NCBI GenBank assembly: GCA_028554645.1
Contig: JAQOOI010000069.1
Span: forward strand, 62,001-126,000
DNA from: Omphalotus guepiniiformis
Taxonomy: Eukaryota > Basidiomycota > Agaricomycetes > Agaricales > Omphalotaceae
Reading direction: 5' to 3'
DNA: 64,000 bases
A program made the position numbers and the translations under genes. Shown in pieces: positions 1-9,911 of the stretch (within the stretch, counting starts at the first letter, position 1; every line of letters starts with the position of its first letter). A model generated the notes under the pieces. The model ran no database searches. It saw nothing but the letters and a program-made list of their open reading frames with translations, and was not told the DNA's origin.

Positions 1-497
1 TTTGAATGGTGTGTTTTCAGTATGTATTACTTCCCTTCCTCAGCTTCCTTTAATCTGATCAATTTTCCACAGAATGACAGAATGTGATTCACGCACGCAT
101 ATCATAGCGGATAAGTGCGGCGTGTAGTATTAAAGATACATATGAATTGAACATCAGAAGTCGCACATTTCAATCGATCGGGCTTCAATGACACATTTTC
201 AGATACAGCTATTGAATACGCTGCTTTGAGTGTGTAGTAGTCCACGACACGTTAAGTAAGAAGTACTTGAATCAAGTACTTGCTATCTATTATACGATTT
301 TCTGATCGTAGTTTTCCGATTTCCCGTCCGTCCAAAGACGCCTTCCAGATAACCAAGGCGCAAAATGTGTTTGGAATGGGGAAAGCCTCCATTTAATAGT
401 TACGACGTCGGAGAGTAGAATCGTCCGCATAGTATCACGCCAAGAGCCATATCGCTAGAATTGAGAGATGAATAAAGATATGTACTCTATGGCAAAC
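1..497. other. Left flank, no gene seen
   Basis: No reading frame with coding character was found. The only structure noted is a short perfect palindrome at 261-281. The boundary at 497 is set by the terminal inverted repeat of the transposon that follows. Confidence 0.6.
261..281. repeat. Perfect short palindrome
   Basis: Two 10-bp arms (AAGTACTTGA and its reverse complement) are separated by one base. It lies outside the transposon. It could be a factor-binding palindrome or chance; nothing links it to a gene. Confidence 0.5.
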
Positions 498-517
498 ATA
501 GTGTAAAATAATTCCTG
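498..517 (+). repeat. Left terminal inverted repeat
   Basis: Twenty bases that match the reverse complement of 9892-9911 without mismatch. Starting the element at 502 would give TGT...ACA ends, as in many integrase-mobilised elements. Just inside lies one degenerate copy of the subterminal motif (GTGGACTA, 529-536). Confidence 0.85.
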
Positions 518-802
518 CAAATTTTTAGTGGACTAATATGACTTGTAACATACCTGAGCAAGGTGAGGAAAACAGTGAACCGGAACCGGACTGAGCTGAG
601 CATGACGGACTGAATATCAGAGTAAATGTTATAATGCTGGACGGACCTCGATTACGTTTTCACGTGATCACGCGCTAGGCACACGCGTTTCGCGTTCACG
701 TTCGTGTTTTGTTTACTACCACCATATACACTTCGTCTCTTTGACTCTCGCTGTTCGTTCTTCTGTTTCGTGTCCTCAAACGTCTTCTCTATACATCATA
801 GC

Positions 803-2958
803 ATGCCTGAAGCTGCAGTACTCGCATTTTTTCATAGGGAAATACTGTATAAAGGGAATACTAAGGGTAAATCAGGATTGGGACCAGAGGATGATAGAGA
901 GTTTGGTACGTGGCTCATTGATCTCAAGTTTGTCTCCACTACTGACTACAGTGTAGGAGTACTTCAATTCTTTCCTCAGTGTCTTGCAGATCCCTCTGGA
1001 AACAGGCAGTCAATATCATTTCACAAATGTCCTCTGGATGACCCTCTTTTCCTTCCTCTTCCAGTCTTGCGAGGTACTGCATCGAAGAAGAAACGTTCCT
1101 CGGACACTCGGATATCAACATGCTCTAGCTGCTATCTCTCTCCTCCTTCCAATACGGATGACGCTGCACTACTGATCGAACATAGTCGAAGGACTATTGA
1201 GGTTTGTTATTAGAAATACCTTCTAGTATATATATCCTCTCATTCAACGTTCAATGTTTCTTGTTTATTCTAGGGATACTCTTCGCTTGATAATAGATCT
1301 GGAGCTGAGGTCATGAACACGCTTAAGCCTACTGGTCGCATTCTCTGTACCTTTCGGGGCAAGGAACTTGTTATTGGGATCTCCGATGTATGGTTTTGTT
1401 TCTCATCTTTGTTCTTCATACTTACTCTGTCTTTATGCAGTATGTTGTCCGCATCTGCTTTGGTACCGAAGGACACACTTTCTGGATCCCAACATCACAA
1501 TATCATCAGATTATCGAAGGACCTTTAGCAAATAGGGGCGCAAAGGGTAAAGCGTTTCAAGTGCCCGAAACTCTTGTTCATGGACCCGAGTCAACACCTG
1601 TGCTTATCTCGATTCAAGCAGCATTTGTGCGTCCTGACTGGACACTGCTATTCGTAGATCATCAGTCATTTATCACATTTCACGTTATGAGACTTCGGCA
1701 AGCTGTATGCTCTGATAGCTTCCAACCAGGATTACCTGTAGGCCTAATCATCCTTGTTTTTGTTGATCACAGCTAATCTATATACAACAAGACTTGGCGC
1801 CGATTCTGGAGCAGACAGCACGGCCCAGTCTTCTCGTCTGAGCCCGAGTCTACTCTCTCCGTGCTTGCAGCATTTAGACAAGAAATCTGTTCTTCAAAAT
1901 CAGTTGACTATAACCCAATATGGCAGGTTATGAAGGATCGCCAAGATGTTTTCAATGGCTTTGGTGCTCAGGAATCTTGTGATGCATTGTGCGGTGCGTT
2001 TATCCATCCCCGGATGCCGGTTACATTTGTCTGTCGGAATGACAGCCTTTGGGAACGTTTCAAGCTTGCAGTCGTCGAAGGACATTGTGCGCGGGTGAAC
2101 CGTATCTCTTCTATCCCTACACTTCCTTATGTTTCCAAGGAGATGGTATTCACGATGAATACTAAGGGTCAGAAGTTGTATGCTCCTGAGATTATCTGCT
2201 ATCGGCGCACAAAGGTCTTTGTGAATCAGGAGTGGCTTAGCCAAGCGCATAAGCTTGGTTTGTTGGACCCTAACAATGTACTCGGAGAGGATGGGATGGC
2301 AAGAGGTGCGTAAAACATGGCTTTCAATATTCGCAACTCAAGTAGCGTTACACTCACACTTACTGATGTAGCTGGCCCTGTCAAGTATCCTCACTCCTTC
2401 CCTGACTCTCCATCATCGGTCAGGCCAGGATGCCAGACTATTGGTATCAGGAATTATATCCACAGAGCTGATAAATTCAAAACCACTTCGGGTTCATATG
2501 TACATATGTATTCTCCGTTTGTCTGTCGATGTCCTGATGACTGGCCTTCAGCTTTAGTGGGTTCCGGTATTCTCTAGCATTCTGTTAAACATACTGATAG
2601 ATCACTTTAGGATGTTTGGGATGGCTTTGCAGATTACACGCAGTGTATCAACGAGTCAACGCTAGGACCCTATAGCTTTCAGGTATTTGTTTCAGTGACC
2701 TGGAGCCAGGAACATACCAGAGGGGTTAGGAAAGCTGGTAGGCCACCAAAAGTACGTCATGGAAACGGTCTCTATAAACGCCCCAAGTCAGCCGATATAC
2801 CGTCGGGTGCGTCTCACAAGAGCAGTATGCGGAAGTTGAAGTTGATGGATTATGGGCTGGATGCTGAGAGTGAGGATGTAGATAAGCATGAGTATGAGGG
2901 TGGTCGAGTCACTCGCACTAGCAGGAGGTCATATAAAGAGAATTGTGTGCCATATTAG
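803..2958 (+). CDS. Transposon-borne protein of unknown function (618 aa)
   Basis: A six-exon model joins without any stop: 803-1201, 1274-1387, 1441-1737, 1792-2305, 2372-2556 and 2611-2958. Introns are 53-72 nt with GT-AG ends. The upstream in-frame ATG at 704 would add 33 residues; 803 was chosen because the extra residues look like untranslated leader. I do not recognise a domain. The middle part is rich in aromatic and Cys residues. The C-terminus is basic, with an AT-hook-like GRPP core (KAGRPPKVRHG) followed by an Arg/Lys-rich tail, which suggests DNA binding (inference). It lies inside the TIRs and is transcribed away from the left TIR, tail to tail with the integrase gene (62-bp gap). 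Its retention intact beside the integrase suggests a role in the element's life cycle, but this is unproven. Confidence 0.7.
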
Positions 2959-3019
2959 ATGACATTGTTATATCTAAAATTGTAACTCTCCAATTATTCT
3001 GCTATTATAGTCTATATTC

Positions 3020-4665
3020 TTATATCACAAAGCTCTCCATAAGCATTACAGCTGCAATAAAGATATCTATACCCCAATTCTCATCGTCCTTTCCATAATC
3101 AAAGCCCTGTTTCTGCAAAAACTCTTTGCCCTCTTTGATTTCATCATCATCATTGATAAAAATTCCATTGTCCTTCTCTTCTTTCTTTGATTGAAAAGAG
3201 CTATAGTCTCCACGTTCTGGATCTGTGGATAGCTCGTCAAGTGGGGGAAGATCACCATCCTCTTGACCATAGGCAGGGTCCATTGCAGTGGTTATATCAT
3301 CACCTGGATCTGCGTGCCAATACCCTCGATTGATAGCCTTCTCTCTACTGAGTTCATATATGGACTTTGGAGATTTGTTATGTTCTGTGCGTAGTCGATG
3401 AAGGTTCCATGAGTGAATTGTTCTGGTAAGAGACGCTTGAATGCGGGGCTGATAGACAATGTACAGGCAGATACGATGGATGTCGTTGTCCATATCAAGA
3501 AGACCTATCTCCTCAAGATACTGGAATACCTTCCGGAACATTTCTAGTGTATCCTTGCGGACGTCTCTCCACATACGCTCAATCCTGACATTATGGGTAG
3601 ATCTCAATACATTGTTAGCCTTTGACTGCAAGTCAGTGAATATACAACTCACCTGCCTCTCAGATATGCTCTATGATGCTCTCCCCAGTGCGCGTTCATG
3701 AGTCTCTCAACTTCATTATTCTCCTTGCCCCAGTCACCTCTAGTCCTACTAGGCCAACTGTATTCCTGAACGGCGCGTCGGAAAGCACCTGCAACAGTGC
3801 TTGCTCTCCTGTTGTTGCTACATAGTAGATAGAGAATCAAGCGCGAGTATCCATCCACACATCCATGCACATAGAATCCCCATGGTCGAAGCTTCTCGTT
3901 ACCATCCATATGCCACAGAGAATTGGCTCCACGAACGCGATAGACTCTTCTCTTTATACAACCTGTCCATCTGATAACCAGGCTATTCAAGACTAGAAAA
4001 GTTGGTTGTAGTTAGTTTACTCACCTCACAAAGACACCAATAGGATCTACCCGACGCAGACTCTCTTGAATTCTCTGAATTGAGACATGAATTCCCTTGG
4101 CCTTCAAATGTCCAGACATGATAGAAGAGCCTGCCAATGGATGCAAAAGAACAATGGCTGCAACAGCCTCATCTAGCTCCTCGTCACTGATTACTGAATA
4201 CTCTGGCCGCGTAGTACTCAGGCCTGCCCTGGCCAAATGATTGTACAGAGTCTGACGTGTTACACCCACAGCCTCTGCAATGGATTCCCATGTACAACCC
4301 ATGTCATGGAGATCTAAGGTGCGTTGCAGATCCAGTTTGTAACTTGGTCGTCCTCTATGGCCAGTATATATATAACTGGCACCAGCATTCCGAGGTGGTG
4401 GAGGTTGCTGAAGATATTCGTAAAGGGGTAACGCAGTATCTAGAACAAGCTGAGACAACACATCAACATCACTTTTAGCTAGCCAAGAGTCATGGAGATC
4501 TGAGAGAATGTGATAGACACTGTATAATTGCCTTAGAGTTCGCTCAACTGTGAAGGACTCCACATTGGGCAAAGAGGTTATGACAAAGTTGGCTTCCTTG
4601 ATTGTTTTATCAGCATGGAGTAAGAAGGAATGAGTTGAGTCTTCATCTTCATGCTGATTCTCCAT
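3020..4665 (-). CDS. DDE integrase/transposase with N-terminal HTH
   Basis: Three exons (4665-4025, 3970-3653, 3602-3020) splice in phase to 513 aa. The N-terminal third carries a resolvase-like helix-turn-helix (GRPSYKLDLQ... TWESIAEAVGVTRQTLY). The integrase core follows in exons 2-3: first Asp in LWHMDGNEKL, second Asp in TRGDWGKEN, and Glu in NVRIERMW, with 34 residues between the second Asp and the Glu (DD34E). WRDV after the Glu is typical of this family. The C-terminus is acidic. This is the family annotated as integrase core domain in Agaricomycetes and animals, expected to cut and join transposon ends in the nucleus. The ORF stays open upstream to an ATG at 4785 inside the 163-bp repeat. 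I prefer 4665 because a good acceptor (TTATTTCAG) lies just before it, so a 5' non-coding exon in the repeat is likely. Confidence 0.85.
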
Positions 4666-4743
4666 AGCAGACTGAAATAAGAAGAGTAAAAGTTTAGCAT
4701 CAAAGCTTGATCGATGAAAAAGGCTTATGTAATCCTCTTTGGT

Positions 4744-5941
4744 GAACTTTGAAATCTCCCAACCTCGGTCACTCTCACCCGACACTCCGTCCCAAGGTCA
4801 GAGGTGCTGTACAATGTGTTGGGAAAGTTCCCACACTCTCATATTGCAGAATCTATCTCTTATAACCATTTCCTGCTTGGGAAAATCATAAGTATGACAA
4901 TTGCTGAACTTTGAAATCTCCCGACCTCAGTCACTCTCGTCCGACACTCCCGTCCCAAGGTCAGAGATGCTGTACAATGTGTTGGGAAAGTCTCCACACT
5001 CCCATATTGCAGAATCTATCTCTTATGACCATTTCCTGCTTGGGAAAATCATAAGTATGACAATTGCTGAACTTTGAAATCTCCCGACCTCAGTCACTCT
5101 CACCCGACACTCCCGTCCCAAGGTCAGAGGTGCTGTACAATGTGTTGGGGAAGTCTCCACACTCCCATATTGCAGAATCTATCTCTGATGACCATTTCCT
5201 GCTTGGGAAAATCATAAGTATGACAATTGCTGAACTTTGAAATCTCCCGACCTCAGTCACTCTCACCCGACACTCCCGTCCCAAGGTCAGAGATGCTGTA
5301 CAATGTGTTGGGAAAGTTCCCACACTTCCAAATTGCAGAATCTATCTCTTATGACCATTTCCTGCTTGGGAAAATCATAAGTATGACAATTGCTGAACTT
5401 TGAAATCTCCCGACCTCAGTCACTCTCACCCGACACTCCTGTCCCAAGGTCAGAGATGCTGTACAATGTGTTGGGAAAGTTCCCATACTTCCAAATTGCA
5501 GAATCTATCTCTTATGATCATTTCCTGCTTAGGAAAATCATAAGTCTGACAATTGCAGGACTTTGAAATCTCCCGACCTCAGTCACTCTCACCCGACACT
5601 CCCGTCCCAAGATCAGAGGTGCTGTACAATGTGTTGGGAAAGTTCCCACACTTCCAAATTGCAGAATCTATCTCTGATGACCATTTCCTGCTTGGGAAAA
5701 TCATAAGTATGACAATTGCTGAACTTTGAAATCTCCCGACCTCAGTCACTCTCACCCGACACTCCCGTCCCAAGATCAGAGGTGCTGTACAATGTGTTGT
5801 GAAAGTTCCCATACTTCCAAATTGCAGAATCTATCTCTTATGACCATTTCCTGCTTAGGAAAATTATCAGTCTGACAATTGCTGGACTTTGAATTCTATT
5901 AGCCTCAGTCACTCTCGCCGACACTCCCGTCCCAAGGTCAT
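4744..5941. repeat. 163-bp tandem repeat array, about 7.4 copies
   Basis: Units begin (GAACTTTGAAATCTCCC) at 4744, 4906, 5069, 5232, 5395, 5558, 5721 and 5884. The period is 162-163 bp and the last unit is partial. Copies differ by a few substitutions, so homogenisation is recent. The first unit runs into the 5' end of the integrase gene, and 163 is not a multiple of 3, so the short minus-strand ORFs (77 aa) across the array are not conserved in frame. It sits between the start of the integrase gene and the end of the 821-aa gene. It may hold the integrase promoter or a recognition region (inference). Confidence 0.9.
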
Positions 5942-6141
5942 AGCTACAATCATAAGCACTAATAATATTGCTCAGTTAAAGCTAGTCGAATAGAAGTATA
6001 TAAGATTGTTAGATAACAATGAGAGTAAGTAGCATATAATAAGAATATAAGTCAAAGATGAGGTCGGTGTAATTTGTAACAGATTACAACGGTAAACATA
6101 AAAGATAAATAATAATTGAAGACCAAATGAAGAAATAGTTC

Positions 6142-9100
6142 TTAGTTGAAGATACCAAGCCGTTCTACATAAGTGTTACATGTATTAGTGAGATTATAAG
6201 CTAGTGTTCTCAAAGAGATTACTCACGAGCCTCTTGTTTAATCTCATTGATAAGACCGGTTATTTGGTCATACTTAAATCTCTGATCCTCAGAGGCATGG
6301 TCTGAATGGTATATCTATAATCGTAACAACAATTCATCAATGAGTTAATATCTTATAGGATAATACCAAGAAACAAGTTTCTCTCACCGTGCACATTCTC
6401 TTCCACTGTTGTCTCAAATTCAGTTTCCCTATCTCCTGATCCCAAGAAGTCTGAGGATGCTTCTTCGCATCAGGAAACAGAATGTAGATAGACTGAAAAG
6501 CCTTCTCTACTTGAATACCCTTGAATGAGTTAGAGTTGACGTAGTCCTTTCGGATACACTCAAGAGATCTCTGCCATGCAGGCATTGAAGGCTCTTCTGA
6601 GGCAGTAGTAGGTGCCGTAGATCCAGAAGCAGATGAGGAGTAGGGATAAGATGGCCTACTAGAGCGTGGGTGACGAGGACGGGGACGGGGACGGGAATGA
6701 GAAGTGTTATCATCATGTGCCTCAGTCGTGGTATTTTGTTCTTTGATAGAAGAAATGTCATTTAGAGAGACTCAACAGTGATTATTACACTTACCTGTAT
6801 CCGTGTTGGTACCAGCTTCAGGCTCCTTATTCCGCTTGTTATTATAGTGATCATCCTCGTCATCACTCACTTCATAGTAGTGATCACCCGCATGACCCTA
6901 TGGGGAGGTTTTTATTTGTGTTAGCAAAGACTAGACGTGAAGAATTAGATAACATACCTTGGTTGCTATATCAGTAATACGTTGCGCAAGAGTAGAGCTT
7001 AGAACAGAGAACACCTCAAACAACTGCTGTTGACGAGAAGTTTCCGGTAAATAGAGGTTGTCAAGGAAACCTTCCATGAACTCTTTGATTGCACCCAACG
7101 CAAAGCTTCCACGTCTAATCTTGGTAGGGGCAATGTTGCTAGCAACGTTGAAGCTTCCTAAATCTGCAGTAATCGCCTTCTTGTACCATTCCACACTCTT
7201 GGCAGCAAGCCATGGTTTTTGGTCAACGAAGTTATAGTAGTCCGTGTCATCAATGGCATACTAGGAAAACATCATCATCATTGTCATGTTAAAAAGGATT
7301 GTAATAGAACTCACAGAAAAATGCTGAAGAAGTGCGTCGTCCTGAAGAATTTCAAAGAGCTGCCTAAAACCAGGAGGTGCATATACCACCCGGGCAATAC
7401 ATCGTTCAAAGACATCAAAATGGTGCTTTATAGCTAGTGAGACGACACCAATTGTATTGAGAACTGAAATATAGAGACTTCTCGGAATAGAGGACTCGTG
7501 CTCTTGTGCAAGTCTATGCATTGCAAATAAAACATGAATCGCTCCGGTCAGGCCAAAAGGACCAAGACAGAATTGAGACAGAATATCCTCGTCTGTCTTG
7601 AACGCTGAGCCCTCGTCAAGGCTTACCAAGAATTGCAGAGCAGCAAAGAAATCTCCCTCCCTAAGAACATCAGTCATGATCTTGACCAACGTCTCAAGAT
7701 CTGGCTTCTGGTCCAGAATAATCTGGATGCGCTCAACATGACCTCTTAATAAAACATATTGGCCCTGAGGGAGAGTAGGCCACTAAATATAAATGTCAAA
7801 TTTTTATTTTCAACAACCACGTAACAGCAACACTCACCCATGAAGCCGTTGAACTAGGAGCACAGATATAGTGAGCCTTTGCTGTGATATGGCGGGTCCA
7901 GATCGTGAGATTGTTGAGCTTGACATTATCAGCCTCGTTGTCTAACAATGTAAGTCAGCGAAAATACAAAGTAAAAGATATAAACATACTAGCTGGATCA
8001 GCAGCGTCAAACTTCATTGATGTATCTGTTTCTGTTGCGGTATGTAGAACTGGAGGAGTTGAGGCTGCCTGAGAGGGAATATCTTCACGTTGAACGTTCT
8101 GCTTAGTGAAAATCAATAGAGTTGGTTAGATTATAGCCGCAATCAAGATAGCTCACAGGGTTGGATAGCAGCTCAGGACTGGTATCAGAATCAGTGTCAT
8201 CATTGACGGTGGACATGGAAGCATTATTGTCTCTCTCTAATGATAGATCTTGAGCACCAGCAGCTAACGCTATATATACCCGGTTAGGATAGTGTCTGTT
8301 AGCCTGGTTTGTGGAAACAGTGTCCGCAATTCTAATAGCAAGGTAACGGTGACGTGTGAATGAATGCTAATAATATGCAACTATCAAATACAAACTCACC
8401 CAAGTAGATCCATGGCAGACAGGTCTGTCCTAAGAACCGGTGATAAGGTGGCAGGATGACCACGTCCATTAGCCTTCTTGTAGAGAAAGCGGAAATGTTC
8501 AAAGAGGTGAGCCTTATCGCTGAAGGTTCCGTTGACTCCGGTGAAAAGTGACCTGATAGTTGCCTTAATATCAGGGCTGGAGCTAGACGATGAGAAGGTG
8601 ACAAAATGTGCTCTATTCTGCGCATAGAGGTTGCTGAGTCTAAAAGAAATATTAGCATAATATCTCAATATGCAAGTAAAAAGCAAAGCGCACTGAGACA
8701 ATGTCGGAGGAATTGCCTGCCCCGCATCCACAGCAGGGGTATCAGCCACAAAGACTATCGTGAACCTCACATTCTCCTCTTCTCCAGCTGACTTTCTAAG
8801 CTTCTTTCCAGATTTCTCCGCATCAGAAGGCACATCTAATTCCTTCTTTGCAGATGATTTACGCTTTGAAGGTCGGTCATGTGGCTTGTTAAGAGCCTCA
8901 ACATTCGCCTAGAAATCTCATTAGTGATATAGGTGCAAGTGAGAGAGAAGGACAACGTCACCTTGACTCCTGGATCAAATTTGGCACCTTTAAAGGCAGC
9001 TTCCTTTGTCTCTTGAGTTCGTTTGTTGAGGCGCTCTGAAGCAGCCTTGAGAAAGGATGGAATTCCATTCTAATATAAATCTACATTAGTAAAAGCGAAC

Positions 9101-9355
9101 AAGCACCCATAAGACCCACTTTAGAACTATTCCCTAGATCGTCGGATGCCTAGAAAGGTCAAGGTGGGAAATCAGTAAATGTATTGAATGAGCTTCTAAT
9201 GAACTTACGTCAGAAACATGGTCTGGTGCAGTGCAACCACACAAATGACACTTTTGAAGGTAAAAGGGATCACTTTCATTGCCAGAGTTCTGAAAGGAAC
9301 TGCAGTTGCCCTTGAGAACGCACTTTGAGTTTCTGCAAGCTCCTGTCTTGATCAT
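6142..9355 (-). CDS. Transposon-borne protein of unknown function (821 aa, N-terminal Cys/His cluster)
   Basis: Fourteen exons join in phase: 9355-9209, 9149-9120, 9069-8962, 8908-8694, 8639-8400, 8331-8157, 8098-7990, 7941-7838, 7782-7315, 7260-6958, 6897-6795, 6740-6388, 6314-6227 and 6164-6142. They give 2466 nt with no stop before TAA at 6144-6142. The ATG at 9355 opens MIKTGACRNSKC. An upstream in-frame ATG (9400) is possible. Residues about 7-45 hold CX4C...CHLCGCTAPDH, a probable zinc-binding cluster. A basic KRKSSAKK segment near residue 105 may be a nuclear signal. The central half is helical and Leu-rich, followed by an acidic stretch, a Pro-Arg repeat (SRPRPRPRHPR) and a conserved-looking C-terminus. 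No enzyme motif was recognised. Position inside the TIRs and intact splicing indicate a functional transposon gene. It could be an accessory DNA-binding or regulatory factor (inference). Confidence 0.75.
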
Positions 9356-9817
9356 GCTGGTAAATAACTGTGAAAACAATGAACAACTTTCAAGCCACAA
9401 CGAGCAGAAGGTCAGCGGAGTCCCAATCTTATTTTTGCTACTAGCAATTACTTAAGCTCACCACTCACCGTTCAGCAATTTTGGAATATAGCAAGCCAGA
9501 GCACTGAGACCTCACAACAATCAAAAGATCAATATAGGCTTCACTTAGCCATCATCAATGTATCATCTCTTAATTGTACATACACTGTATTCACTGAGAC
9601 CATGCATAACTCACATTTCTTAAAGGCACTCTGGCTAAGATGGATGTACACAAATAAGTATTGACGTATATCTAGTTTGTGGCAGATCATGATGTCATTA
9701 TAATGCGACTTTGCTTGTGTTACTTGAAGTTTCATCCAATCTCAGGATAGATTCAATCTGAACAAGTGGGATAGAAGGATAATCTTAAGATAGAATAATT
9801 CTATTTCAATTTTGAAA
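9356..9817. other. Right-hand non-coding part of the transposon
   Basis: No gene was found between the start of the 821-aa gene and the subterminal repeats. It presumably contains that gene's promoter. Short ORFs here lack coding features. Confidence 0.5.
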
Positions 9818-9895
9818 TAGTCCACACAGATTTTTAAATAGTCCACACAGAATTTTTGAATAGTCCGCACAGAATGTTTGAATAGTCCGCACAGG
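9818..9895 (+). repeat. Subterminal 22-bp repeats, four copies
   Basis: The motif TAGTCCRCACAG occurs at 9818, 9839, 9861 and 9883, a spacing of 21-22 bp, with T-rich spacers. The array abuts the right TIR, and a single degenerate copy lies next to the left TIR. By analogy with other DNA transposons these are plausible transposase-binding sites (inference). Confidence 0.7.
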
Positions 9896-9911
9896 AATTA
9901 TTTTACACTAT
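9892..9911 (-). repeat. Right terminal inverted repeat
   Basis: Perfect inverted copy of 498-517, ending ...TTTTACACTAT. The subterminal 22-bp repeats run directly into it. Confidence 0.85.

Larger units (their letters stand above)
498..9911. mobile_element. Three-gene integrase-type DNA transposon with TIRs
   Basis: The element is bounded by perfect 20-bp inverted repeats (498-517 and 9892-9911). It contains an unknown gene (803-2958, +), a DDE integrase gene (3020-4665, -), a 163-bp tandem array (4744-5941) and a second unknown gene (6142-9355, -). All three genes give phase-consistent spliced reading frames without internal stops, so the copy may be intact. No target-site duplication longer than a possible TA at 499-500 and 9909-9910 is visible. 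The integrase belongs to the retroviral-type integrase-core family that has an N-terminal HTH and is found in fungi and animals. It is not LTR-retroelement Pol: no RT, protease or LTRs are present. It resembles Ginger-like and other integrase-encoding DNA transposons in having a lone integrase, but the superfamily could not be settled from sequence alone. Confidence 0.8.

Noticed and set aside
5090..5812. Two 77-aa minus-strand ORFs with nearly the same sequence
   Set aside because: Translations of the 163-bp tandem repeat. The period is not a multiple of three, so no repeat protein can be encoded.
498..9911. KDZ or Helitron identity for the transposon
   Set aside because: No KDZ-type zinc-chelating transposase and no Rep/helicase. 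The transposase is integrase-type and the ends are inverted repeats.
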